Below are positions 16,245 through 24,953 of a DNA stretch of 49,293 nucleotides, one piece after another (within the stretch, counting starts at the first letter, position 1; every line of letters starts with the position of its first letter). The notes under the pieces are model-generated. The model was not told where the DNA came from. It saw only the letters and a list, made by a program, of their open reading frames with translations, and made no database searches. The translations under genes were made by a program, and so were the position numbers. Location of the stretch: assembly GCF_934747485.1 (NCBI RefSeq), contig NZ_CAKVGN010000013.1, forward strand, positions 1 to 49,293, in the 5' to 3' direction. This stretch comes from an uncultured Brachyspira sp. Its GTDB lineage: Bacteria > Spirochaetota > Brachyspiria > Brachyspirales > Brachyspiraceae.

Positions 16245-17048
16245 ATGAAATGGATTAAAGAGGTATTTAAAACGGAGAAACCTATTATAGCTATGTGTCA
16301 TTTTCAAGCTATGCCGGGAGATCCTAGGTATGATTATAATAAAGGAATGGATTATGTAATTGAATCAGCATTTAATGATTTAGTTGCTTTACAAGAAGGC
16401 GATGTTGATGCTATAATGTTTTCAAATGAATTTAGTATGCCGTATCTAACAAAAACTCATCCTATAACTTCAATAGCTATGGCAAGAATAATAGGTGAGT
16501 TAAAAAAAGAAATAAAAAAACCATTTGGCGTAAATGTTTTGTGGGACCCTACTGCTTCTATAGACTTAGCTGTTGCTACTGGTGCTAGTTTTGTAAGAGA
16601 GATATTTACAGGTGTATATGCGAGTGATTTTGGTATATGGAATACTAATATAGGGGAAGTATCAAGACATAGAGATGCGTTAAGGGCAAATAATATAAAG
16701 TTATTATTTAATATAGTACCTGAAGCAGCAAAATATTTAGCAAGCAGAGAAATAGAAGATATAGCAAAAACAACAGTATTTAACAATTTGCCTGATGGTG
16801 TTTGTGTTTCGGGTTCTACTGCTGGGGCAGAGACTGACAGCTCTATATTAAAAAGGGTAAAAAATTGTATAAAGGATACTGCTGTATTTGTTAATACGGG
16901 TGTAAGATTAAACAATGTTGAAGAGAAATTGTCTATAGCTGATGGTGCGGTTGTTGGAACTACTTTTAAAAAAGACGGAGAGTTTTTTAATGGTGTAGAT
17001 AAAAATAGAGTTAAAGAGTTTATGGACAAAGTAAAAAGCATAAGATAA
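16245..17048 (+). CDS. sgcQ: BtpA/SgcQ family TIM-barrel protein
   Basis: This is a 267-residue cytosolic protein of the BtpA family. The cyanobacterial namesake affects photosystem I stability, while enteric SgcQ is a predicted nucleosidase/phosphorylase-like barrel whose reaction is unproven. Characteristic segments are PIIAMCHFQAMPGDPRYD near the N-terminus, GVNVLWDPTASIDLA, FVREIFTGVYASDFG and the C-terminal VNTGVRLNNVEE plus DGAVVGTTFKKDG. The start at 16245 is chosen because aaggagg lies six bases upstream. A longer in-frame start at 16182 would overlap the epimerase gene. It lies between the epimerase and the M42 peptidase in the operon. Confidence 0.88.
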   Translation: MKWIKEVFKTEKPIIAMCHFQAMPGDPRYDYNKGMDYVIESAFNDLVALQEGDVDAIMFSNEFSMPYLTKTHPITSIAMARIIGELKKEIKKPFGVNVLWDPTASIDLAVATGASFVREIFTGVYASDFGIWNTNIGEVSRHRDALRANNIKLLFNIVPEAAKYLASREIEDIAKTTVFNNLPDGVCVSGSTAGAETDSSILKRVKNCIKDTAVFVNTGVRLNNVEEKLSIADGAVVGTTFKKDGEFFNGVDKNRVKEFMDKVKSIR

Positions 17049-17059
17049 ATGGAGCTTCT

Positions 17060-18172
17060 ATGAGCAGCAATAATGATGTTTTAATAAAAAGAGTAATGGA
17101 ACTATCTGATATAATAGGGCCTTCATATAGAGAGGAAAGGGTTATAGAGTATTTGGTAAAAGAATTCAGAAAAATTACAGATAATGTTGAAGTTGATAAT
17201 ATAGGCAATATAAATGTAGTATTCAAATCTAAATCAAATCCTGATCAATTTATCACTCTTTTTGCTCATTCTGATGAGATAGGTTTTATTGTAAAAAAAG
17301 TTGAAAAAAACGGCTTTTTAAGGATAGAGAGAATAGGCGGTGTAAATAGGAATATACTCCCCGGTACAACAATTCAATTTTTGAATAGTGGTGATAAGGA
17401 GGTTATGGGAGTAATAGGAGTAAAAAGCCACCATTTTATGAAAGATTCTGAGAAAGGTGTTATTGCTGCTCCTGAAAGCTTATATGTTGATATAGGGGCT
17501 TTTTCAGATAAAGATGTATATAATAATTATAATATAAGGGTTGGTTCTGTAGGTGTTTTATATTCTAAAGCGAGACAAAATAGAGACCTTTTAATAGGAA
17601 AGGCGATGGATGATAGGGCTAATTGTGCTTTATTGTTATGTTTGGCTGAGGAGATAAAAGACCTTGATATAGATTTTTCTGTATGTATAACAATAAGCGT
17701 ACAGGAAGAATTTAATATAAGAGGAATATTACCTGCCATAGAGAGAATTAAACCATATATAGCTATAGGATTAGATGTTACTCCGTCATGCGACACTCCG
17801 GATTTGAATGGATATTCAGATGTTGTATTAAATAATGGTGTTGGCATTACTGCTATGAATTTCCACGGCAGAGGAACTTTAGCTGGTATTATTCCTGATA
17901 AAAAATTATTAGAACATTTGACAAAAATAGCTGAGCAAAATAATATACCTTATCAATATGAAGTAGCTTTAGGAGTTTTAACAGAAACAGCGTTTTTGGA
18001 ATTTGCTGGGAATTATGGTATACCTTGTGCTTCTTTATCTATACCAACAAGATATACCCATACAAACATAGAAACAGTTTCTATTAATGATTTAGTTAAT
18101 GCCAAAAAACTTCTATACAATTTCTTAATTGATATAAAAAAAGATAATAAATACGGCAAAAATAATTTTTGA
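17060..18172 (+). CDS. sgcX: M42 family metallopeptidase-like hydrolase (SgcX-like)
   Basis: This is a di-metal hydrolase of the M42 (glutamyl/cellulase-associated aminopeptidase) family, 370 residues long and cytosolic. Metal and catalytic segments are visible: AHSDEIGF near residue 68, GKAMDDRAN near 180, VQEEFNIRG near 214 and GLDVTPSCDTP near 237. The second sequence usually reads VQEEVGLRG. The late motif RYTHTNIETVS is near 335. In this operon it corresponds to E. coli SgcX. In such a context it more plausibly deacylates or cleaves an amide on a transported sugar derivative than trims peptides, but that is inference. Its end overlaps the upstream start region of the EIIB gene. Confidence 0.87.
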   Translation: MSSNNDVLIKRVMELSDIIGPSYREERVIEYLVKEFRKITDNVEVDNIGNINVVFKSKSNPDQFITLFAHSDEIGFIVKKVEKNGFLRIERIGGVNRNILPGTTIQFLNSGDKEVMGVIGVKSHHFMKDSEKGVIAAPESLYVDIGAFSDKDVYNNYNIRVGSVGVLYSKARQNRDLLIGKAMDDRANCALLLCLAEEIKDLDIDFSVCITISVQEEFNIRGILPAIERIKPYIAIGLDVTPSCDTPDLNGYSDVVLNNGVGITAMNFHGRGTLAGIIPDKKLLEHLTKIAEQNNIPYQYEVALGVLTETAFLEFAGNYGIPCASLSIPTRYTHTNIETVSINDLVNAKKLLYNFLIDIKKDNKYGKNNF

Positions 18173-18186
18173 TAAAAGGAGATAAA

Positions 18187-18468
18187 ATGAAAAGAATTAT
18201 AATATCATGCGGTTCTGGTATAGCAACTTCAACTATGGCTGCTGCTGCTGTAAAAAACATATTAGAATCATTATCAAAAGATATGGAAATAATAAAATGC
18301 AGTGTTCAAGAAATACAAGGATATATTGATGGTGCTGTATTGATAGTTTCTACCGCTCAAGTTCCATTTGAAACTAATATTCCGGTTGTAAGCGGGGTGC
18401 CATTTCTAACGGGTGTTGGAAAAGAAAAAACAATTGAAGAAATAACAAATATACTTAAAAACTTATAG
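18187..18468 (+). CDS. sgcB: PTS galactitol-family EIIB (SgcB-like)
   Basis: This 93-residue cytosolic phosphocarrier accepts phosphate from EIIA and passes it to the sugar during transport. The phosphocysteine loop CGSGIATSTMAA begins at Cys8, as in GatB/SgcB. The start at 18187 is chosen because aaaaggag ends a few bases upstream. A longer in-frame start at 18169 overlaps the previous gene and has no site of its own. It precedes EIIA in the operon. Confidence 0.9.
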   Translation: MKRIIISCGSGIATSTMAAAAVKNILESLSKDMEIIKCSVQEIQGYIDGAVLIVSTAQVPFETNIPVVSGVPFLTGVGKEKTIEEITNILKNL

Positions 18469-18481
18469 GAGTTATAAATAT

Positions 18482-18955
18482 ATGGTAAACCCTATAGAAT
18501 TAGCTTTATCTTCAAATTTGTATAAAGCAAACATAAAAAGCACTGATTGGAAAGAAGCTTTAAGAGAAACGGCTTCTATATTAGAAAAAAATAATTGTAT
18601 TGATAATAATTATGTGGAAAAAATAATAGAAGATTCTGTTAAACTTAATTTTTATTATTGTCTGGGAGAAAACATAGCGATGCCTCATACTTCGCCTGAA
18701 TTTGGTGCTATTAAAACTTCTATTGCTATAGTAACTTCAAAAGATGGTATATATTTTGGTAATCATGAATTCAATCCTATAAAAGTAATTTTTATGATTT
18801 CAGTAATAAAAGATGATGACCATATTGATTTTATAATGAAGATAGCTGAAATATTGCAAGACAGAGAGTTTATAGATAATATATCTAATTGTGAAAATGA
18901 CGATGAACTTAAAAATATTTTATTAAACAAAATTAAAAATCAATCGAATATGTAA
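18482..18955 (+). CDS. sgcA: PTS EIIA, fructose/mannitol type (SgcA-like)
   Basis: This 157-residue cytosolic protein is phosphorylated by HPr and donates phosphate to EIIB. The active-site histidine is His69 in the segment GENIAMPHTSPE, the signature of the fructose-mannitol EIIA superfamily (PTS_EIIA_2). Downstream segments IVTSKDGIYFG and IKVIFMISVIKDDDHIDFIM are also typical. It begins 13 bases after EIIB and is followed 26 bases later by the regulator gene, so it belongs to the same transcript. Confidence 0.9.
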   Translation: MVNPIELALSSNLYKANIKSTDWKEALRETASILEKNNCIDNNYVEKIIEDSVKLNFYYCLGENIAMPHTSPEFGAIKTSIAIVTSKDGIYFGNHEFNPIKVIFMISVIKDDDHIDFIMKIAEILQDREFIDNISNCENDDELKNILLNKIKNQSNM

Positions 18956-18981
18956 ATGTTAACTTTTTATAATGGTAAAAT

Positions 18982-19758
18982 ATGAATACTATAGAAAAAT
19001 ATAATAGATTAGAAGAATTAAAAAAATTAGTAATACAAAAAAAAAGGTTAATGGTAGAAGATGTTGTAGAATATTTTAATGTATCATACCCTACAGCGAG
19101 AAGATATATACAAGAAGTATTAACAGATAATAGAGATTTAAAAAAAATAAGAAATGGTATAGGTTTAGTTTCAGATATAAGAGAATCTGAGATATATTTT
19201 GAAGAAAAATTAAATATTAATATAGAGGCTAAAAAATCGATAGCTAAAAAATGTGCCTCTTTAATATTAGAGGGCGAAACTATTATTATAGATTCTGGAA
19301 GCACTTGCTATTTTTTTGCACAAGAAATATATCATAAAAATTTAAAAGTAGTTTCAACTGATATAAAAATAAGTATGGAGCTTATAGATAATAAAAACAT
19401 ATCTGTATATACTATAGGCGGTGAAATAAGAAAGGGATATTATTCTATAGGCGGCGAAATAGCTAAAGAAAATATTAAGAATTTTTTCGTTAATACAGCA
19501 ATAATGTCGGCAGATGCTGTAGATTTGGAAAGGGGTATAACTAATGCAGATGTGTTTGAAGTGCCTGTAAAAAAAGAATTAAGAAAATGCAGCGAAAGAT
19601 TAATATTAATAGTTGATAGTTCAAAATTTAATTGCAATTCATTTTATCATATCATGCCGTTATCTAATATAGATATTATTATTACAGATTCTAATATAGA
19701 TAAAGATATACAAAAAAAAATAAAAGAAGAGAAGAATATAGAATTGATAATAGTATGA
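18982..19758 (+). CDS. sgcR: DeoR family transcriptional regulator (SgcR-like)
   Basis: This 258-residue protein is a sugar-phosphate-responsive repressor of the DeoR/GlpR family. The N-terminal helix-turn-helix includes VVEYFNVSYPTARRYIQEV (about residues 27-45). The C-terminal sensor domain has the family motifs IIDSGSTCYFFAQ near 98, VSTDIKISMEL and VYTIGGEIRKGYYSIGG near 140. As the last gene of the operon it most likely represses the promoter at 14280 until an intermediate of the pathway binds. No ribosome binding site stands out before its ATG, so it may be made at a low level. Confidence 0.9.
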   Translation: MNTIEKYNRLEELKKLVIQKKRLMVEDVVEYFNVSYPTARRYIQEVLTDNRDLKKIRNGIGLVSDIRESEIYFEEKLNINIEAKKSIAKKCASLILEGETIIIDSGSTCYFFAQEIYHKNLKVVSTDIKISMELIDNKNISVYTIGGEIRKGYYSIGGEIAKENIKNFFVNTAIMSADAVDLERGITNADVFEVPVKKELRKCSERLILIVDSSKFNCNSFYHIMPLSNIDIIITDSNIDKDIQKKIKEEKNIELIIV

Positions 19759-19915
19759 TAATGTAATATAGTACAAAATATGAATTTTAAAATTTATCAT
19801 AATGTTTTTTAACTTAAATTATATAATTTTTAAAGTTTTTCGATATAATTAAGTAGTTTTTACACTAAATATATTCAATAATTTCCATTACAAACATACT
19901 AATTATGTGAAATCG

Positions 19916-19944
19916 TTGACAATTTATGTATTTTATGATATATT
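19916..19944 (+). promoter_or_regulatory. Promoter of hppA
   Basis: TTGACA (19916-19921), a 17-base spacer and TATATT (19939-19944) lie upstream of hppA. The start would be near 19951, leaving a 40-base leader. Confidence 0.75.
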
Positions 19945-19992
19945 ACATAACTGTATAATTTCTAACAAAAATTCAAAAAATAGGGTAAGTAT

Positions 19993-22380
19993 ATGAAATA
20001 CGAAATTTTAGCTCAAAATGCCCGCTTTTTTACAATATCAGCGGCAATTCTAACCTTAGCTTTTGCATTCTATTTCTATAAATGGATGCGTAAGCAAGAT
20101 GAAGGTACAGACAAAATGAAGGAAATAGCTTCGCATGTTCGCTCTGGTGCTATAGCTTATCTTAAACAACAATATAGAGTTATAGCTTTCTTTTTTGCTG
20201 GAGCTTTCATTATTTTTGCTATTCTTTCTTATGCTTTAAAAGTACAAAATCCATTCATTCCTATAGGTTTCTTAACAGGAGGTTTCTTCTCAACACTTTC
20301 TGGTTTCTTAGGTATGAAAACTGCTACTTATGCATCAGCAAGAACTGCTAATGCTGCTAGCAAATCACTAAACCAAGGCTTAACTATAGCTTTCCGTTCT
20401 GGTGCTGTTATGGGTCTTACTGTTGTTGGTTTAGCTTTATTTGATATATCTATGTGGTTTATAATACTTAATGCTTGGCTTGATAATAGTTGGTTTAACA
20501 CTGACTTTTTGGCTTTAGGTAATATTGCTCGTGATTCTTCAGAGTTTATTTCTGCTAAGATTCACTTTGTTACTACTACAATGCTTAGCTTTGGTGTAGG
20601 TGCTTCTTTCCAAGCTTTATTTGCTCGTGTTGGCGGCGGTATATTTACTAAAGCTGCTGACGTTGGTGCTGACTTGGTAGGTAAAGTTGAAGCTGGAATA
20701 CCTGAAGATGACCCAAGAAACCCTGCTGTTATAGCTGACAACGTTGGTGATAACGTGGGTGACGTTGCTGGTATGGGTGCTGACCTATATGAATCTTATG
20801 CAGGTTCTATACTTGCTGCTATGAGTTTAGGTTCTGCTGCTTTTGGTTATATTAATCCTGATATTAGCCCTATATATGCTGTATCTCTTCCTATGATACT
20901 TGCTGCAATTGGTACTCTTTCTTCTATAATAGGTGTATTCTTCGTTAAAACTAAAGAAGGTGCTACTATGGGAGAATTGTTAAAATCTTTAAGAGTTGGT
21001 GTTTATGTGAGCAGTGCTATAATAATAGTTGTTGCTTTCATATTAGTAAAAATGCTTCTTCCAAACAATTTGGGATTATTTGTTTCTATAATTGTAGGAC
21101 TTATAGCTGGTAACGTAGTTGGTTTCTTTACAGAATACTACACTGCTGCTGAATATAAACCTACTCAATGGGTTGCTGAACAATCTAAAACTGGTCCTGC
21201 TACTGTTATCATCGGCGGACTTGCTGTTGGTATGCAATCTACTTTAATACCTGTTGTTACAGTAGTTGTTTCTATTATATTAGCATTTGGTTTTGCAGGC
21301 GGTTTTGGTGCTGGTGCTTCTGCATTCTCTCAAGGTTTATATGGTATTGCTTTAGCTTCTGTTGGTATGTTATCTACTTTAGGTATTACATTAGCTACAG
21401 ATGCTTATGGTCCTATAGCTGACAATGCTGGCGGTAACGCTGAGATGTCTGGTCTTCCTGAGAGTGTTAGAGAGAGAACTGATGCTTTAGACTCTTTAGG
21501 TAATACTACTGCTGCTACTGGTAAAGGTTTTGCTATTTGTTCTGCTGCTTTAACTGCTATGGCTTTAATTGCTGGTTATATAGAAGAGATTAAAGTTTCT
21601 TTAGGCAGAATGATTAATACAGGTAATTTAACTTCTATCAATATAGGTACTATAGAGTATACTGCTAACACACCTGCAGAATTATATCAGAAAATAGTTT
21701 ACAGCTTACATATGAATGAGTTTATGAATGCTTTCAATATTCACTTGATGAACCCTAAAGTATTAGTTGGTATATTTATTGGTGCTATGTTAGTATTCTT
21801 CTTCTGTGCTTTAACTATGAAAGCTGTTGGACGTGCTGCTGCTGGAGTTGTTGAGGAAGTTAGAAGACAGTTTAGAGAGATTAAAGGTTTATTAGCTGGA
21901 GAGGCTGGAGTAAAAGCTGATTATGAGAAAGCTGTTCAAATCTGTACTAAATCTGCTCAAAAAGAGATGATTGTTCCTTCTGTACTTGCTATAGTTGTAC
22001 CTGCTGTTGTTGGATTTATATTTGGCGTACCTGCTGTTATAGGTATGTTAGTGGGCGGCTTAACTTCTGGTTTTGCTATGGCTGTTATGATGTCTAATGC
22101 TGGCGGTGCTTGGGACAATGCTAAAAAATATATTGAAGCTGGTAATTTAGGCGGTAAAAAGATACTTGATGAAAATGGTAACAAAATTACTAACCCTAAT
22201 CATGCTGCTGCTGTTATAGGGGATACTGTTGGTGACCCATTCAAAGATACTTCTGGACCAAGCTTAAACATTCTTATTAAACTTATGAGCTTAATAAGTG
22301 TTGTATTTGCTGGTGCCGTTGTTGCTTTCTCACCAAAAATTCAGGCTTTACTTGGAATAGCTGACCAAATTATTAAGTAA
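19993..22380 (+). CDS. hppA: Membrane-bound ion-pumping pyrophosphatase
   Basis: This integral membrane enzyme hydrolyses pyrophosphate and uses the energy to pump H+ and/or Na+ across the inner membrane. The 795 residues form about 16 membrane spans. The substrate-binding loop DVGADLVGKVEAG, EDDPRNPAVIADNVGDNVGD and the late GDTVGDPFKDTSGPS are all intact. The segment GNTTAATGKGFA carries Ala where potassium-independent enzymes have Lys, so potassium dependence is expected. I could not decide between Na+ and H+ transport. Together with fermentative metabolism it would conserve energy from biosynthetic pyrophosphate. Codon choice (heavy use of GCT, GGT and ACT) suggests high expression. Confidence 0.96.
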   Translation: MKYEILAQNARFFTISAAILTLAFAFYFYKWMRKQDEGTDKMKEIASHVRSGAIAYLKQQYRVIAFFFAGAFIIFAILSYALKVQNPFIPIGFLTGGFFSTLSGFLGMKTATYASARTANAASKSLNQGLTIAFRSGAVMGLTVVGLALFDISMWFIILNAWLDNSWFNTDFLALGNIARDSSEFISAKIHFVTTTMLSFGVGASFQALFARVGGGIFTKAADVGADLVGKVEAGIPEDDPRNPAVIADNVGDNVGDVAGMGADLYESYAGSILAAMSLGSAAFGYINPDISPIYAVSLPMILAAIGTLSSIIGVFFVKTKEGATMGELLKSLRVGVYVSSAIIIVVAFILVKMLLPNNLGLFVSIIVGLIAGNVVGFFTEYYTAAEYKPTQWVAEQSKTGPATVIIGGLAVGMQSTLIPVVTVVVSIILAFGFAGGFGAGASAFSQGLYGIALASVGMLSTLGITLATDAYGPIADNAGGNAEMSGLPESVRERTDALDSLGNTTAATGKGFAICSAALTAMALIAGYIEEIKVSLGRMINTGNLTSINIGTIEYTANTPAELYQKIVYSLHMNEFMNAFNIHLMNPKVLVGIFIGAMLVFFFCALTMKAVGRAAAGVVEEVRRQFREIKGLLAGEAGVKADYEKAVQICTKSAQKEMIVPSVLAIVVPAVVGFIFGVPAVIGMLVGGLTSGFAMAVMMSNAGGAWDNAKKYIEAGNLGGKKILDENGNKITNPNHAAAVIGDTVGDPFKDTSGPSLNILIKLMSLISVVFAGAVVAFSPKIQALLGIADQIIK

Positions 22381-22408
22381 TAAATTTTATTTAATATAAA
22401 CATATATA

Positions 22409-22448
22409 AGCTGCTTGACTTTAATAATAGAAGTTGAGCAGCTTTTTT
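22409..22448 (+). terminator. Rho-independent terminator of hppA
   Basis: agctgcttgactt and aagttgagcagct form an imperfect 13-bp stem with G-U pairs, followed by a T-run. The same stem sequence is found after the next gene at 24420. Confidence 0.85.
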
Positions 22449-22504
22449 ATGTATAAAATTTCAATATTTATGTAATATGAAAATAAAAAAAGTATATATT
22501 ATTC

Positions 22505-22531
22505 TTGACATTAAAGAAATTTTAATATAAA
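22505..22531 (+). promoter_or_regulatory. Likely promoter of the chemoreceptor gene
   Basis: TTGACA (22505-22510) and TATAAA (22526-22531) are separated by 15 bases, slightly short. A leader of roughly 28 bases to the ATG at 22566 contains ataagga. Confidence 0.5.
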
Positions 22532-22565
22532 CTCGCAAATTACAACAAAAATATAAGGACACATT

Positions 22566-24398
22566 ATGAAAAATAGACATTCCATCAGAGTGAAAATGCC
22601 TATAGTAATCAGTTTGCTAAGTACATTTTTTTTGGTTTTGATAGTTGTTATATTATCGTTTAGGTCTAATAAAACAATAAAAGAATCTACTTTATCTGGA
22701 TTTAATAGTACAGTTACTGGTTATAAAGAGATGTTGGATACTTGGTTAGATGACCAGAGGAATTTAATAAGAACTTATGCAGTATCTCCTGCTGTAATAT
22801 CGTATCTTTTAAATAGAGATGCTGTTGATATTAGGTCTGTGCTTGCTGAGTTTGAGGCGATTAATGATTTGGTTTTAGATATAGGTTTAACAGATACAAA
22901 TGGTATAATATTGGATAATGTAAACGGAGTAAAAATAGGTGAGAATATTATTACCATTAGAACTAATATTTTAAATATATTAAAAAGCAACAATAATAGA
23001 GCTTCTTTTGATGACCAATTACAGAAATCTGTTGCTGATAATAAATGGTCTTTGGCTGCTCTTTCTGGCGTATTTTATAATGGTGAGCATATAGGGAATG
23101 TATATATTATTATGGATTGGGAAGATTTATCTGTGAGGCTTCAGAATTTAAAACTTCCTGAAAGAACAAGGATATTTGCCGTAGATGATGATAGAAATAT
23201 AGTTTTAGACACTAGAAATGAGCTTAATACTAAAGCTAATGAGGCTTATGAACAAATTATTACTTCTAATAAGTTATCTGGATATATGACTTATATATCT
23301 TCTGTAAGTCGTGATTCAAGAACAGCTGTTTATACAAGAATAGATAATGTGCCTTGGTATTTAATTATGGCGATGGACGATAAGATTATTTATCAGGCTA
23401 ATAATGATTCTATAAAGATATCAATAGTTATTTGTATATTATCTATTATTTTTATAAATATTTTTGCTTTTCTATATATTAAGAGGGTTACATATCCATT
23501 AAAAGATTTAATGATTCATGCTACGAATATATCTAATGGGAATATAAAAGAAAATAATAGGGTAACTTATAGAAAAGATGAGTTTGGAGAATTAGAAAGA
23601 GTTTTTGATTTGATGAGCAGGAGATTATCCGAAGTAGTTTCTAATGTAAACAAAGCTTCTGATGAAATAATAGAGGCGGCAGAAAATATGATGGAAAGCA
23701 GCAATGAATTGTCTGAAAGAACAGATTCTCAGTCATCGAGTTTAGAGGAAACAGCAGCGAGTATAGAGGAGATGGTTTCTAATATTAAGATATCTGCAGA
23801 AAAATCTGTAGCGGGTAAAAATATGATGTCTGAATCTATTGTATTTATTGAAAATGCTGCCAATATAATATCAAAAACAGCTTCTAATGTTGAAGAAGTT
23901 TATCATTCCAGCGAAAAAATTAAGGATATTACTAAAATAATTGAAGATATTGCTTTTCAGACTAACATACTTGCTCTTAATGCTTCTGTTGAGGCGGCAC
24001 GTGCTGGAGAGCAAGGTAAAGGGTTTGCAGTTGTAGCTTCTGAGGTAAGAAATCTTGCTCAAACTACTCAGGCTTCTGTAAAAGATATTACTGATTTAGT
24101 AGATAATACCACACAAAAAGTTGCTGTAGCTACAGAAACAGCTAAAGAATCTCAGAAGATATTTATTGATTTACAGAAAAAAGTATCTGAAACTTCTGAA
24201 CTTATGGAAACTATTACATCCAATGCTTTGGAACAGGAATCCGGTACTAATCAAATAAGTATAGAAGTAAATAATATGGAAAGTGCTACTGCACAAAATG
24301 CTGCATTGGCTGAAAATTCAAATGAAATATCAAAGAGTTTAGTTGAAAAGGCTAGGTCATTAGAAGAAAGCATTAAGTTTTTTAAAATTATAAAATAG
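22566..24398 (+). CDS. Methyl-accepting chemotaxis protein
   Basis: This 610-residue transmembrane chemoreceptor signals through CheA/CheW to the flagellar motor. A first span (about residues 11-33) leads into a periplasmic sensor region of about 250 residues with dCache-like features, such as VLDIGLTDTNGIILDN and RIFAVDDDRNIVLDT. A second span lies near 287-308, followed by a HAMP linker. The highly conserved signalling tip IAFQTNILALNASVEAARAG is near residue 460. There is no C-terminal CheR-binding pentapeptide. The ligand is unknown. It is monocistronic between two near-identical terminators. Confidence 0.94.
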   Translation: MKNRHSIRVKMPIVISLLSTFFLVLIVVILSFRSNKTIKESTLSGFNSTVTGYKEMLDTWLDDQRNLIRTYAVSPAVISYLLNRDAVDIRSVLAEFEAINDLVLDIGLTDTNGIILDNVNGVKIGENIITIRTNILNILKSNNNRASFDDQLQKSVADNKWSLAALSGVFYNGEHIGNVYIIMDWEDLSVRLQNLKLPERTRIFAVDDDRNIVLDTRNELNTKANEAYEQIITSNKLSGYMTYISSVSRDSRTAVYTRIDNVPWYLIMAMDDKIIYQANNDSIKISIVICILSIIFINIFAFLYIKRVTYPLKDLMIHATNISNGNIKENNRVTYRKDEFGELERVFDLMSRRLSEVVSNVNKASDEIIEAAENMMESSNELSERTDSQSSSLEETAASIEEMVSNIKISAEKSVAGKNMMSESIVFIENAANIISKTASNVEEVYHSSEKIKDITKIIEDIAFQTNILALNASVEAARAGEQGKGFAVVASEVRNLAQTTQASVKDITDLVDNTTQKVAVATETAKESQKIFIDLQKKVSETSELMETITSNALEQESGTNQISIEVNNMESATAQNAALAENSNEISKSLVEKARSLEESIKFFKIIK

Positions 24399-24419
24399 TA
24401 AATTATATATAAGAATTAA

Positions 24420-24458
24420 AGCTGCTTAACTTTAATATAATGTTGAGCAGCTTTTTTA
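24420..24458 (+). terminator. Rho-independent terminator of the chemoreceptor gene
   Basis: agctgcttaac and gttgagcagct form an 11-bp stem followed by a T-run. It is a near copy of the terminator at 22409. Confidence 0.85.
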
Positions 24459-24537
24459 TTAATTTTGAAATTTGTTTTAAAACAGTAAATATTTATATTG
24501 TTTTAATTTTATTGTTTGTATAAGTTTTAGTTTATTC

Positions 24538-24710
24538 TATTTTTCCCACCTTACATACGCACAGGCACTTCCTTCGGTCGCACCCACAGGCACTTCCTTC
24601 GGTCGCACCCACAGGCACTTCCTGCGGTCGCCCTGAAGGACTCCCTTCGGTCGTAAAAAAGTGAGCTATGTATCCTAAAGGTACACTTCGCGAAAACGTA
24701 AATATTATAG
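24538..24710 (+). repeat. Modular GC-rich intergenic repeat, copy H, with 25-bp tandem units
   Basis: This lies after the chemoreceptor gene on the same strand, in a gap of about 555 bases that also holds copy D. After atttttcccacc come three tandem 25-bp units starting at 24561, 24586 and 24611 (acaggcacttccttcggtcg followed by caccc). A gaaggactcccttcggtcgt unit is next. Then follow a diverged stem (aaaaaagtg) and core (tatcctaaaggtacacttcgc). The 25-bp period is not a multiple of three, arguing against coding. Confidence 0.75.
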
Positions 24711-24767
24711 ATTTGTATGTTTGGAATATGTATAAAGTATAATAATAATGCATGTGTTTTAATCTGA

Positions 24768-24896
24768 AAAAATGCAGCCTTTTTGCTTCTTTGTGGCACG
24801 ACTCCGGCACTCCTTTAAGTCGCACCTAGTAAGTGTCTATCGGCAAAAGAAGAGAGGTTCTTACGGGTACGCTTCGCAGTGGGACTAGTCCTAAAA
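24768..24896 (+). repeat. Modular GC-rich intergenic repeat, copy D
   Basis: This starts with aaatgcagcctttttgcttc and runs through a variable arm. The partner aaaagaag follows at about 24845, then ttacgggtacgcttcgcag and the alternative 3' hairpin gggactagtcc. It overlaps no plausible gene. Bases 24897-24953 are plain AT-rich sequence. Confidence 0.7.
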
Positions 24897-24953
24897 ATAT
24901 AAAAACAAAATTGATAAACTTAAAAATTTTACTATTTATAAAAATAAATAAAA

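Noticed and set aside
24561..24660. CRISPR array
   Set aside because: The 25-bp units are contiguous with no spacers, and no cas genes are nearby.
24532..24825. Two overlapping minus-strand open frames with GRPQEVPVGATEGSACG-type products
   Set aside because: They fall inside the GC-rich intergenic repeat copies, whose tandem period of 25 bp is not a multiple of three. Similar pseudo-products arise at 12.7-13.0 kb.
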